Positions 26,829-34,765 of a DNA stretch of 64,000 nt are shown here, piece by piece. Each line of letters opens with the position of its first letter. Within the stretch, counting starts at the first letter, position 1. The position numbers and the translations under genes are program-made. The notes beneath the pieces are model-generated. The model had not been told where the DNA came from and made no database searches. It saw only the letters and a list, made by a program, of their open reading frames with translations. Origin of the DNA: Erythrobacteraceae bacterium (lineage in GTDB: Bacteria > Pseudomonadota > Alphaproteobacteria > Sphingomonadales > Sphingomonadaceae); NCBI GenBank assembly GCA_002706445.1, contig PALE01000055.1:1-64000 (forward strand). The letters are read 5' to 3'.

Positions 26829-27287
26829 TTAGGTGTCGCGCGAGACTTTCTCGCGGCGCTCGTGCGCTTCCTGCGCCTCGACCGTCATGGTCGCAACCGG
26901 GCGGGCAATCAGCCGGCGCAGCCCGATCGGGTCGCCGGTGACTTCGCAATAACCGTATTCGCCCTGATCGATCCGGCGCAGTGCCGAGTCGATCTTCGAC
27001 ATAAGCTTGCGTTGGCGATCGCGGGTACGCAGTTCGATGCCCCAATCGGTCTCGCTCGAAGCGCGATCGTTGAGGTCCGCCTCGCGGATAGGACCGTCGG
27101 CGAGCGATTGCAGGGTCTGGCCGGCAGCGGTGTGGATCGAACGTTTCCATTCGATCAGCAGCATCTGGAAATACGCCAGCTGCTGCTCGTTCATATATTC
27201 CTCGTCATCGCTCGGAACATAGCCGGGCTCGAGCAAGCCTTTGGCTTTTTCCAGGATGTCGATTTCTTCTGAAGCCGAAGCAACCAT
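26829..27287 (-). CDS. DksA/TraR-family transcription factor with degenerate zinc finger
   Basis: This is a 152-residue RNA-polymerase-binding protein. An N-terminal coiled coil (about 30-105) is followed by the finger region G-Y-C-E-V-T-G-D-P-I-G-L-R-R-L-I-A-R-P (about 111-130) and the A-Q-E-A-H-E-R-R-E-K helix. Canonical DksA has four Cys; this one keeps only the first, a pattern seen in alphaproteobacterial DksA-type proteins. It probably modulates rRNA and amino-acid promoters with ppGpp. ATG at 27287 is chosen over the one six codons upstream. Confidence 0.88.
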   Translation of the reverse strand: MVASASEEIDILEKAKGLLEPGYVPSDDEEYMNEQQLAYFQMLLIEWKRSIHTAAGQTLQSLADGPIREADLNDRASSETDWGIELRTRDRQRKLMSKIDSALRRIDQGEYGYCEVTGDPIGLRRLIARPVATMTVEAQEAHERREKVSRDT

Positions 27288-27660
27288 GTGGTTCTCAAAT
27301 CCCAAAAACTTCCCGCCGGATATATCTTTGGTTCCTGTGCGTGAATGTTTCTCTGGCCCGCTCGCCGCGAAGGCGAACCTCTCTCGGCGCGCGCTATACG
27401 GAAGCGCCCTAAGCCCCGCAAGCCAGTTTCACCGCTGGGTCCCCACAATAGCGGGCGACTGTGCCCGACGGGTTGCGAAGAGACCCCGCCACAGCGTCGA
27501 TTGCGAGCCCGAAAGCGCAGCTGCTCCGCCAAAAAACTTCGCTGGCGTTAACCATTTGTTGACCACGATCTTGGAGGTCTGGTCCTGCACGGTCACCCGA
27601 AACCACATCGGGCCGAAAGAAAAATCGGAAAATGGCCGGGGGTAAACGGGGAAACGAACG
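27288..27660. other. 373-base intergenic region with a CtrA-box-like motif
   Basis: No convincing gene lies here. At 27548-27562 the sequence TTAA-N7-TTGA differs by one base from the CtrA box TTAA-N7-TTAA. It lies 99 bases before the Sel1-repeat gene start. A GGCCGGGGG sits just before that start. The rest is ordinary high-GC sequence, presumably the dksA and Sel1-gene promoters. Confidence 0.4.
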
Positions 27661-27987
27661 ATGAAACTCGAAGCGATCAACACAGGTGAAGCCAAACCGC
27701 TCGATAGCGGCGCAATCGATATCACCATTGCCGGCTATCTCGCCGATGCAGCTGCCGGCGATGTCGCCGCGCTGTTCAATCTCGGGGTCGCCTACTCGAC
27801 CGGCTCGGGCACGGTGGAATGCGATCTCGTCGAAGCGCACAAATGGTTCAATCTTGCCGCCTCGCGCGGGCATGAAGATGCCGCCTGGTGCCGTGCCGAT
27901 GTCTCGGACGAAATGACCGCCCGCGAAATCGCAGAAGCGCAACGCCGCGCGCGCCACTGGCTTTCCGAAGAACGACGCGCCGCTTGA
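27661..27987 (+). CDS. Small Sel1-repeat protein
   Basis: This is a 108-residue protein with two Sel1-like (TPR-type) helical repeats: A-A-A-G-D-V-A-A-L-F-N-L-G-V-A-Y-S-T-G-S-G (about 30-50) and V-E-A-H-K-W-F-N-L-A-A-S-R-G-H-E-D-A-A (about 57-75). It probably mediates protein contacts; the partner is unknown. It has no signal peptide. Confidence 0.8.
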   Translation: MKLEAINTGEAKPLDSGAIDITIAGYLADAAAGDVAALFNLGVAYSTGSGTVECDLVEAHKWFNLAASRGHEDAAWCRADVSDEMTAREIAEAQRRARHWLSEERRAA

Positions 27988-27997
27988 AGAGCTTGGC

Positions 27998-29152
27998 CTA
28001 GTCGCTCTTTTTGAAGGGCGTCCTCTCGCCAAGGTGCAGTTGATCGACCGCCACGCCTTCGCGCTCGCGTTCGAGAAAATCGGCAACCGCTGCACGAAAT
28101 CCGGGATCGGCGATCCAGTGCGCCGACCATGTTTGCACCGGCTCATACCCGCGGACCAGCTTGTGTCCGCCCTGCGCGCCCGCTTCGACCCGCGGCAGGC
28201 CCCGCTCGATAGCAATGTCGATCGCCTGATAATAGCACAGCTCGAAATGCAGGAAGCGCACATCGCGGGTGCATCCCCAATAACGCCCGTAGATCGCATC
28301 GCTGCCGATAAAATTGAGAGCGCCCGCAATCGGCTCTTCCCCGTCGAATGCCAGGATCAACACCATGCGATCCGCCATGCGTTCGCCCATCAGCGTGAAC
28401 GCCTCGCGCGTCAGATACGGTGTGCCCCATTTGCGTGCCCCTGTGTCCTGATAGAACACCCAGAACGCATCCCAGTGGCGGGGCTTGATATCATCGCCTG
28501 AAAGCCGCTCGATCCGCAGACCATCCTGCGCCGCAGCGCGCTCTTTTCTCAGGTTCTTGCGCTTGCGCGAGGCGAGTTCGCCGAGGAAATCGTCGAATGT
28601 TTGGTAGTCACGATTGAGCCAGTGGAACTGGATATCGCTGCGCATCAGCCAACCGGCATCCTCGAACAGCGAAAGCTGATCGGGTTCGATAAAAGTGGCG
28701 TGCGCGCTCGACAGGCCGTTCTGCTCGCAAACGACTTCCGCACCTTTGAGCAGATAGGGAGCAAGCCGCTGATCTTTGAGCAAAAGACGCGGGCCGTTGG
28801 CTGGTGTGAAGGGCGCTGCGATCTGGAGCTTGGGATAATAGTTCCGCCCTGCCCGATGCAGCGCATCAGCCCAACTGTGATCGAACACATATTCGCCCTG
28901 ACTATGCCCCTTGGCATAGCTCGGCATGGCAGCCTGCAACCGCCCTGCGGCATCGGACACGGTGATTGGAACAGGGTCCCAGCCGGTCCCCTCGCCGACG
29001 CTGCCGGAATCTTCGAGAGCGGTGAGAAATTCGTGACTTACGAAGGGGTTGCGGTCTCCTCCCAGAGCGTTCCACTCGGCCGCATCGAACTCGCCCACCG
29101 CCGGTGCCAGCCGGACCGTGAACTCGGCATTGTCAGCGCCTTCCGCCGTCAC
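27998..29152 (-). CDS. FemAB/peptidogalycan-type acyltransferase (PF04339-like, GNAT fold)
   Basis: This is a 384-residue protein of the family often annotated as GNAT N-acetyltransferase or peptidogalycan biosynthesis protein. The N-terminal P-F-V-S-H-E-F-L-T-A-L-E-D-S-G (about 36-50), P-A-N-G-P-R-L-L (about 110) and K-R-K-N-L-R-K-E-R (about 195-203) are its usual blocks. The C-terminal Y-G-R-Y-W-G-C...F-E-L-C-Y-Y-Q (about 288-310) is also typical. The substrate is unknown. Its start overlaps the stop of the phosphodiesterase gene by 4 bases, so it ends a five-gene minus-strand run. Confidence 0.85.
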   Translation of the reverse strand: MTAEGADNAEFTVRLAPAVGEFDAAEWNALGGDRNPFVSHEFLTALEDSGSVGEGTGWDPVPITVSDAAGRLQAAMPSYAKGHSQGEYVFDHSWADALHRAGRNYYPKLQIAAPFTPANGPRLLLKDQRLAPYLLKGAEVVCEQNGLSSAHATFIEPDQLSLFEDAGWLMRSDIQFHWLNRDYQTFDDFLGELASRKRKNLRKERAAAQDGLRIERLSGDDIKPRHWDAFWVFYQDTGARKWGTPYLTREAFTLMGERMADRMVLILAFDGEEPIAGALNFIGSDAIYGRYWGCTRDVRFLHFELCYYQAIDIAIERGLPRVEAGAQGGHKLVRGYEPVQTWSAHWIADPGFRAAVADFLEREREGVAVDQLHLGERTPFKKSD

Positions 29153-29877
29153 GCAAGCCCCTCACCCTCGGCGATCAGCGCATCGACTTCGCGCAAGGCA
29201 AGCTCGCGCAGTTCGGCGCTGCGGATCGTCCAGCTGAGCAGCGGCTTACCGCTCTCCCGCCACAGGCTCGTAAAGGCGCTGGGCAAGTCGCGTACGTCCA
29301 TCGCAAGGAAATCGGGCGCAGCCGCCTCGATCGCTCCCGGAGCACGCCAGGCGCCCAGAAAGCCGATGTCGAGCGTATCGGTGCAGACCAGCCCGCGCAC
29401 AATATCCGGCGCATTCACTGCAAACCACGCACAGGCGCGCGGATCGAAGCTCATCACCGCATAGTCGCCCGCATAGCCTTCCAGCATTTCGGCTGTGCAG
29501 GCGCAGGTCCGCTCGACGTCGTACTCGGGGCGGGACTTGATCTCGATCAGCAACGGGACCTTCCCCGCGACCTCTGCGAGCAGCTGCGACAGCCGCACGG
29601 GATGCTCGTCGGTTTCCTGCAGGTGAAGCTTTTCAAGCTCCTCGGCGGTGAACACCTCGGTCAGACCGGCGCCGTCGGTGAGACGGCCCAGATCCCAGTC
29701 GTGAAAAACCATCGGCTGCTTGTCGAGACTGCGCTGGATATCGCACTCCACACCCATGCCCGCCGCCACCGCAGCCTTAGCCGCCGCAAGCGAGTTTTCG
29801 GGCACGCCGGGCGAATGGAGCCCGCGGTGCGCATATTCCCATTTGGTCAGCCAGTCGGGGGCTTGGCGATTGCTCAT
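29149..29877 (-). CDS. Glycerophosphodiester phosphodiesterase family protein
   Basis: This protein hydrolyses glycerophosphodiesters to glycerol-3-phosphate and an alcohol. It is 242 residues and cytoplasmic (no signal). The GDPD core is visible: A-H-R-G (16-19) with catalytic His17, E-N-S at about 27-29, the metal site E-C-D-I-Q (about 44-48), and F-H-D-W-D-L-G-R-L-T (His near 58). K-S-R-P-E lies near 118. The ATG overlaps the RidA stop (ATGA). Confidence 0.92.
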   Translation of the reverse strand: MSNRQAPDWLTKWEYAHRGLHSPGVPENSLAAAKAAVAAGMGVECDIQRSLDKQPMVFHDWDLGRLTDGAGLTEVFTAEELEKLHLQETDEHPVRLSQLLAEVAGKVPLLIEIKSRPEYDVERTCACTAEMLEGYAGDYAVMSFDPRACAWFAVNAPDIVRGLVCTDTLDIGFLGAWRAPGAIEAAAPDFLAMDVRDLPSAFTSLWRESGKPLLSWTIRSAELRELALREVDALIAEGEGLA

Positions 29878-30329
29878 GCCGAGACGGCGATGACAGCGTC
29901 CACCTCGACCGCGGCGCCGAGCGGCAGCACCGGCACGCCCACTGCGGCGCGGGCATGGCGGCCCTTGTCGCCAAACACTTCGAACATCAGATCGGACGCG
30001 CCGTTGGCGACCTTGGGCTGGTCGGTGAAATCGCCGGTCGAATTGATGAAAGCACCCAGCTTCACGACCCGCTCGACCTTTTCGAGCAGGTCTGCGGCTT
30101 TCAATTGCGCGAGGATCATCAGACCGCATGCGCGCGCGGCGTCCATGCCTGCATCGAGGTCGACGTCTTCGCCCAGACGGCCGGTGACGACCTTTCCGTC
30201 GACGAACGGCAATTGGCCCGAGACGTGGACAAAGCCGCCCTGCACCACCAGCGGCACATAGCTGGCAACAGGCGCGGCGGCGGCAGGCAGGGTGATACCC
30301 AGTTCTTCAAGGCGTGCTTCGATAGTCAT
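29874..30329 (-). CDS. RidA-family (YjgF/UK114) protein
   Basis: This is a 151-residue RidA-like protein. RidA deaminates reactive enamine/imine intermediates from PLP enzymes. F-V-H-V-S-G-Q-L-P-F (about 32-41) and the late V-G-V-P-V-L-P-L-G-A-A-V-E-V-D (about 130-144) are family blocks. The classical catalytic Arg context (C-R-V) is absent: residues near the expected site read G-V-P-V-L. It is therefore closer to the YjgH/Rid-like subgroup, and deaminase activity is uncertain. Confidence 0.85.
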   Translation of the reverse strand: MTIEARLEELGITLPAAAAPVASYVPLVVQGGFVHVSGQLPFVDGKVVTGRLGEDVDLDAGMDAARACGLMILAQLKAADLLEKVERVVKLGAFINSTGDFTDQPKVANGASDLMFEVFGDKGRHARAAVGVPVLPLGAAVEVDAVIAVSA

Positions 30330-30342
30330 CGGGGATTCCTTC

Positions 30343-30957
30343 TCACAAACGTTCCATCAGCCACGGCAGGGCTTTGTTCCATTGGTCGATCCGGGCATCT
30401 GCGTGCCCTTCCTTATGCGCGCAGGTGATCGATCCGGCGATCATCGGTTCGCCGCAGAAATGCAGGCGCACCACGTCAGGGGCGGTCTCTTTCACCGAGT
30501 GGTGATGCTGCGCCAGATCGTCGATGAAGAGTGCGCGGCTGGGCGAGAACTCTTCGAGGATCTTCTGCAAGGCCGGACCCTTGGGCCCCTGATTGGTGTA
30601 AACCTTCGCATTCAACCCGTGCGCGGCGAGTTGCTCTGCGCGCTGGTCGCGACGGAAATCGACGAGATTGGTCAGCACGACGACATCGGCATGTTCGGAC
30701 AGCTCGTTGAGCGCGTCGACCGCCCCTGCGATCGGCAGCTGCCGGTCCATTTCGGTATCGAAGAAGCCGCCGAGCTTGCGCCATACGTCCTGGGGCGCGA
30801 CGAGTTCGCCGGTTTCACGCCAGCGCATCGCCTCACCGAAATTATTGCCTTCAAGGTTGAAGTCGATGCCCTGCGATTCCTCGAGCCAATCCTTGAAGTG
30901 GGTCACCATGTGGAGGATCACTTCGTCACAATCACTGATTACTAGCGGGCGGCTCAT
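30343..30957 (-). CDS. HAD-superfamily hydrolase
   Basis: This is a 204-residue phosphatase-like protein. The HAD nucleophile motif I-S-D-C-D-E (7-12; Asp9) opens the chain, V-V-L-T-N-L (about 93-98) is motif II, and L-F-I-D-D-L-A-Q-H (about 148-156) is motif IV. The substrate is unknown. Its start overlaps the stop of the DUF3572 gene (ATGA). Confidence 0.85.
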   Translation of the reverse strand: MSRPLVISDCDEVILHMVTHFKDWLEESQGIDFNLEGNNFGEAMRWRETGELVAPQDVWRKLGGFFDTEMDRQLPIAGAVDALNELSEHADVVVLTNLVDFRRDQRAEQLAAHGLNAKVYTNQGPKGPALQKILEEFSPSRALFIDDLAQHHHSVKETAPDVVRLHFCGEPMIAGSITCAHKEGHADARIDQWNKALPWLMERL

Positions 30958-31175
30958 GCGAGAAGTTCCTTGTGCGCGGCGACCAGTTCTTCGGGCGTGA
31001 CGGCCAGCGCCTCTGCGGCGCGAAGAAGGTCGGGTTCGTGGTTGGCGAGAAATTCGAGGACCGCCGCGAGTATAGATGGGTCATCCAATCCTGCGCGCAA
31101 GCCATCGGGGTCGAGCCCCGTCAGCGCGAGAAAGCGTTCCGCGCGGTCAGCGTCCTGCAAGACCCAGCCAAGCAC
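30954..31175 (-). CDS. DUF3572 family protein (start uncertain)
   Basis: This is a small helical protein of unknown function found in alphaproteobacteria. From the GTG at 31175 it is 73 residues, with R-F-L-A-L-T-G-L-D-P-D-G-L-R (about 14-27) as the family core. Family members normally have one more helix turn before that, and the open frame continues upstream to about 31255 without any ATG, GTG or TTG. The true start may therefore be an unusual codon, or the N-terminus may be short. Confidence 0.65.
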   Translation of the reverse strand: MLGWVLQDADRAERFLALTGLDPDGLRAGLDDPSILAAVLEFLANHEPDLLRAAEALAVTPEELVAAHKELLA

Positions 31176-31304
31176 AGCCAGGGCCAGCGTGGCGGCGCGG
31201 GTCCGCGCCTTGGCGGATTCATGTGGCAGATCGGAGGAGACGGGGATTGTGATGACCTCTCGGCATGGTTAGGCTGATTGTTAAATCACACAGCGGGGCG
31301 TCAT

Positions 31305-31676
31305 GTGACAAAGCGTATAATGGTTGTCGAGGATAACGACCTCAACCGCAAATTGTTCTGCGACGTGCTGAAGGCCAATGGGTTCGAAGTTGCGCCGGTG
31401 GCCGACGGCGAAGTGGTGCTCGAAACGGCGCGGCAGGAATCGCCCGACCTCATTATCATGGACATCCAGCTGCCCGGAATTTCCGGCATCGATCTGATTA
31501 CCGCTGCAAAGCAGGACGCCAAGCTGCGAGACATTCCGGTTCTGGCAGTCACCGCTTTCGCAGCGAAGGGTGACGAAGACCGCATCCGCTCGGCAGGGGC
31601 AGCCGCCTACCTCGCAAAGCCGGTGTCGATCATCCCTTTCATGAACGCTGTCAAAGGGTTGCTACCCGAAGCTTAG
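31305..31676 (+). CDS. divK: Single-domain response regulator DivK
   Basis: DivK is a receiver-only regulator in the DivJ/PleC-DivL-CckA pathway that lowers CtrA activity. From the GTG at 31305 it is 123 residues, the usual length. The acidic pair Glu9-Asp10, phosphoacceptor Asp53 and the late Lys (Y-L-A-K-P-V) are in place, and Asp53 matches Caulobacter. In Caulobacter divK is followed by pleD; here the downstream gene runs the opposite way and no pleD is present. It works in the same circuit as ctrA at 11713. Confidence 0.93.
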   Translation: MTKRIMVVEDNDLNRKLFCDVLKANGFEVAPVADGEVVLETARQESPDLIIMDIQLPGISGIDLITAAKQDAKLRDIPVLAVTAFAAKGDEDRIRSAGAAAYLAKPVSIIPFMNAVKGLLPEA

Positions 31677-32279
31677 CACTTCGTATTTGAACCCCATCTC
31701 GATCACGAAGTTGATCATGGTGAAGATCAGCCCGGTGGTGAAGATCCGGTAGGCAAGGCCGAGGAACCGGTATTTCTTGTTCTGCAGCACTTGCCCGTTC
31801 TGGTAGATATCATGCAGCATCATGCGGAAAACGGTTTCGTCGCTGCGCAAATCCTCGATCAGCATATCGGTCCACTCGTCCTCGCTCATTTCGGTGTAGT
31901 GACCGAAAAACAGGAGGTTGGGCGTGATCTTCTTGGGGTTCACCTTCTTGGTCGAAGGCAGCACGGCGACCACCGCGCAGAGCGAACTGAGGAATGCAAA
32001 AGCCGCGAGGATTGTCAGCGACCACGGCATCTGTCCCGAGGTCGCCTGACTGACCGAGATCGAGAACACGACAAAGGTCGCACCCATCAGGATCGAGGCC
32101 TTCTGGTCGGCCATGCGCGAGAGGGTGAGCCCCTGGATCTGTGCGTTGCGCACAAGGTGAATCGCGGACCCGGTCGCGTAGTCCTTGTAGACAACCGGGT
32201 TCTTGTCGCGAGGCTCTTTCAGCGCGCCTCCACTGGTCGCGCTCTGGCCTCCATGCGCCGCTGGCTCCATCGTATTCAT
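31662..32279 (-). CDS. Pycsar-effector-like membrane protein (DUF5706/PycTM)
   Basis: This is a 205-residue protein. ATG at 32279 follows GGGGGTT. After a 45-residue soluble start comes an amphipathic helix with L-S-R-M-A-D-Q-K-A-S-I-L-M-G-A-T-F (about 56-72), the hallmark of the DUF5706/PycTM family. Two helices follow (about 68-86 and 92-110), then a soluble linker and a final helix pair near 165-195. In Pycsar anti-phage systems such proteins disrupt the membrane when a cCMP/cUMP cyclase fires. No cyclase lies nearby here, so a different role is possible. The family call is from memory of the motif. Confidence 0.65.
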   Translation of the reverse strand: MNTMEPAAHGGQSATSGGALKEPRDKNPVVYKDYATGSAIHLVRNAQIQGLTLSRMADQKASILMGATFVVFSISVSQATSGQMPWSLTILAAFAFLSSLCAVVAVLPSTKKVNPKKITPNLLFFGHYTEMSEDEWTDMLIEDLRSDETVFRMMLHDIYQNGQVLQNKKYRFLGLAYRIFTTGLIFTMINFVIEMGFKYEVLSFG

Positions 32280-32422
32280 AACCCCCGTCAATTGCACCAC
32301 AGGTTGAAACCACTCAAACTGACAGCCAACAAGTCGCTTGACAAGCAGGGGCAAGAGCCGCTTTTCCGCCGCATTCGCGTGGCACGCGCTACGCCTGATT
32401 AAATTGAACTGGAATTTGCCGC

Positions 32423-32668
32423 ATGGACCGCGCCGAAGTCGACCAAAAAATCCGCAGCCTGATCGAACCCTTCAACAAGAAGGGCGTCGAAATCAGCGAC
32501 AGCACGACCTTCGCCAATGACCTGGAATTCGACAGTCTCACGGTGATGGATTTCGTCGCCGAGATCGAAGACACATTCGACATCATCATCAGCATGAACC
32601 AGCAGGCCGAAATCGAAACCTACGGCCAGCTCGTCGATGCCGTGCACAAGCTGCAGGCCGGCTCGTGA
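32423..32668 (+). CDS. Acyl carrier protein dedicated to serine palmitoyltransferase
   Basis: This is an 81-residue acyl carrier protein. The phosphopantetheine attachment serine is Ser38 in E-F-D-S-L-T-V-M-D-F, a variation of the usual D-S-L-D/T-x-V-E. Its stop overlaps the GTG start of serine palmitoyltransferase (GTGA). That coupling and order match the known arrangement in sphingolipid-making alphaproteobacteria, where the ACP supplies acyl chains to the transferase. Confidence 0.93.
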   Translation: MDRAEVDQKIRSLIEPFNKKGVEISDSTTFANDLEFDSLTVMDFVAEIEDTFDIIISMNQQAEIETYGQLVDAVHKLQAGS

Positions 32669-33915
32669 GCGAAGGTATCAACCAGCCGGACCAGCCGGTC
32701 GAACCCGAGGGCGGGGCCAAGGACCTGTTCTCGAAATTCGATCCGATCATCCAGACGCGCGAAGCCCTGCTCGCCAGCGGGGTCGAAGACCCGTTCAATC
32801 TGGTGATGGAGAAAGTGCTCTCGCCGACCCGCGCGATTTGCAACGGACGCGATACGATCCTGCTCGGCACCTACAATTACATGGGTATGACCTTCGATCC
32901 CGACGTGCTGGAAGCGGGCAAGGAAGCGCTCGAAAACTTCGGGTCGGGCACCACCGGCAGCCGCGTTCTCAATGGGACGTATCAAGGTCACAAGGAGTGC
33001 GAGGACGCGCTCAAAGAATTTTACGACATGGACCACGCGATGGTCTTCTCGACCGGCTACCAGGCCAACCTCGGGATCATTTCCACCATCGCGGGCAAGG
33101 GCGATTACATCGTCCTCGACATCGACAGCCATGCCTCGATCTATGACGGCTGCGCGATGGGGCGTGCCGAGATCGTGCCGTTCAAGCACAATGACATCGA
33201 AGCGATGGAAAAGCGCCTCAAGCGCATTCCCGAGGGCGCCGGCATTCTGGTGGTGCTCGAAGGCGTTTATTCGATGCTGGGCGATATTGCCCCGCTCAAG
33301 GAAATGGTCGCGGTCGCCAAGAAATACGGCGCGATGGTGCTGGTCGATGAAGCGCACTCGATGGGCTTTATCGGGGAGCACGGACGCGGCGTGGTCGAAG
33401 CGCAGGGCGTGATTGACGACGTTGATTTCATCATCGGCACTTTCTCGAAGAGCGTCGGGACCGTCGGCGGCTTCTGCGTCTCCAACCATCCCAAGTTCGA
33501 AATCATGCGGCTCGTGTGCCGTCCCTATGTCTTCACCGCCAGCCTTCCGCCCAGCGTGGTGGCAACTGCGGCGACTTCGATCCGCAAGCTGATGCACGGC
33601 GCGAATAAGCGCGCGCATCTGTGGGAGAATTCGAAGCGTCTGCACAGCGGCCTTACCGCGATGGGCTTCCAGCTCGGCACCACCGAGCCGCAGAGCGCGA
33701 TTGTCGCGGTAATCATGCCCGATCTCGAACGGGGTGCCGCTATGTGGGAAGCGCTGCTCAAGGAAGGGCTCTACGTGAACCTTGCGCGCCCGCCTGCAAC
33801 GCCTGCCAATATGACGCTGCTGCGCTGCTCGCTTTGCGCCGAACATTCCGCAGAAGAGGTCGAGACGATCCTCGGCATGTTCGAACGCGCGGGCAAAGCC
33901 GTCGGGATTATCTGA
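32665..33915 (+). CDS. spt: Serine palmitoyltransferase
   Basis: This PLP enzyme condenses serine with an acyl thioester to 3-ketosphinganine, the first step of sphingolipid synthesis. At 416 residues it has the size of the soluble Sphingomonas enzyme. Asp228-Ala-His231 in V-D-E-A-H-S stacks and binds PLP. The PLP lysine is Lys262 in T-F-S-K-S-V-G-T-V-G-G. The N-terminal Y-N-Y-M-G (about 71-75) and G-S-G-T-T-G-S-R (about 93-100) are alpha-oxoamine-synthase motifs. It is coupled to the ACP upstream, with a crotonase 4 bases downstream. Confidence 0.95.
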   Translation: MSEGINQPDQPVEPEGGAKDLFSKFDPIIQTREALLASGVEDPFNLVMEKVLSPTRAICNGRDTILLGTYNYMGMTFDPDVLEAGKEALENFGSGTTGSRVLNGTYQGHKECEDALKEFYDMDHAMVFSTGYQANLGIISTIAGKGDYIVLDIDSHASIYDGCAMGRAEIVPFKHNDIEAMEKRLKRIPEGAGILVVLEGVYSMLGDIAPLKEMVAVAKKYGAMVLVDEAHSMGFIGEHGRGVVEAQGVIDDVDFIIGTFSKSVGTVGGFCVSNHPKFEIMRLVCRPYVFTASLPPSVVATAATSIRKLMHGANKRAHLWENSKRLHSGLTAMGFQLGTTEPQSAIVAVIMPDLERGAAMWEALLKEGLYVNLARPPATPANMTLLRCSLCAEHSAEEVETILGMFERAGKAVGII

Positions 33916-33919
33916 GCTC

Positions 33920-34714
33920 GTGAGTGAGCCGATTCTTGTCAGCCGGGAGGGCGCGGTCGAGACGGTCACGCTCAACCGGCCGGACAAGTTCAACGCGATG
34001 GACGAAGCGCTGATCTTCGCGCTGCAGGACTATTTTCGCGGGCTTCACGACCGGCTCGATATTCGCATCGTGATCCTGAAAGGCGCAGGAAAGCACTTCT
34101 GCGCCGGGCTCGATCTGGGCGGCTGGTCGCGCGACGAGAATGCGGGTGCTATCCATCACACCTGGCGCACCCAGCGCAGCATTGCGACCGTGATGCAGCT
34201 GATGCGCTCCTGTCCGCAGCCGATCATCGCGCTTGCGCAAGGCGCGGCCTGCGGCGGCGGGCTTTCGCTGTTGCTGTCGAGCGACATACGCTTTTGCGCG
34301 CCCGACTTCCGCATGAATGCGGCCTATATCAAGATCGGTCTGGGTGGTTGCGATATGGGGTCGAGTTATTTCCTACCGCGCCTCGTGGGCTCTTCGCTCG
34401 CGAGCGAGATGATCCTCACCGGGCGCTTCATCGCAGCAGATCGCGCGCTATCATCCGGCTTTGTCAGCGGTGTTGTGGAGCCAGAGGCGCTGGACGAGGC
34501 AGCACAGGAGATTGTCGCCGATATGCTGCTGACCGCACCGATGGGCCTGCGGCTCAGCAAGGATGCGCTCAACCGCAATATTGACGCGCCAGGGTTCGAG
34601 GCAGCGCTCGCGATCGAGGATCGCCAGCAGGTGATGCTCGCCCAGACGGCCGACGCCGCCGAAGCGCAGCGCGCATTTCTCGAAAAGCGGCCGCCGCAGT
34701 TCGGCGACCGTTAG
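33920..34714 (+). CDS. Enoyl-CoA hydratase/isomerase (crotonase) family protein
   Basis: This is a 264-residue crotonase. K-G-A-G-K-H-F-C-A-G-L-D-L (about 54-66) and A-L-A-Q-G-A-A-C-G-G-G (about 103-113) form the oxyanion hole. The usual catalytic Glu region is replaced around I-K-I-G-L-G-G-C-D-M-G (about 136-146), where an Asp occupies the second acid position, as in isomerase-type members. It follows spt by 4 bases with a GTG start, so it is likely part of the sphingolipid operon. Its exact reaction is unknown. Confidence 0.88.
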   Translation: MSEPILVSREGAVETVTLNRPDKFNAMDEALIFALQDYFRGLHDRLDIRIVILKGAGKHFCAGLDLGGWSRDENAGAIHHTWRTQRSIATVMQLMRSCPQPIIALAQGAACGGGLSLLLSSDIRFCAPDFRMNAAYIKIGLGGCDMGSSYFLPRLVGSSLASEMILTGRFIAADRALSSGFVSGVVEPEALDEAAQEIVADMLLTAPMGLRLSKDALNRNIDAPGFEAALAIEDRQQVMLAQTADAAEAQRAFLEKRPPQFGDR

Positions 34715-34765
34715 GTCGGGTGGGAAGGGCCGCCGGGCTTCTCCACTCCCGACAACCCCTCACTT

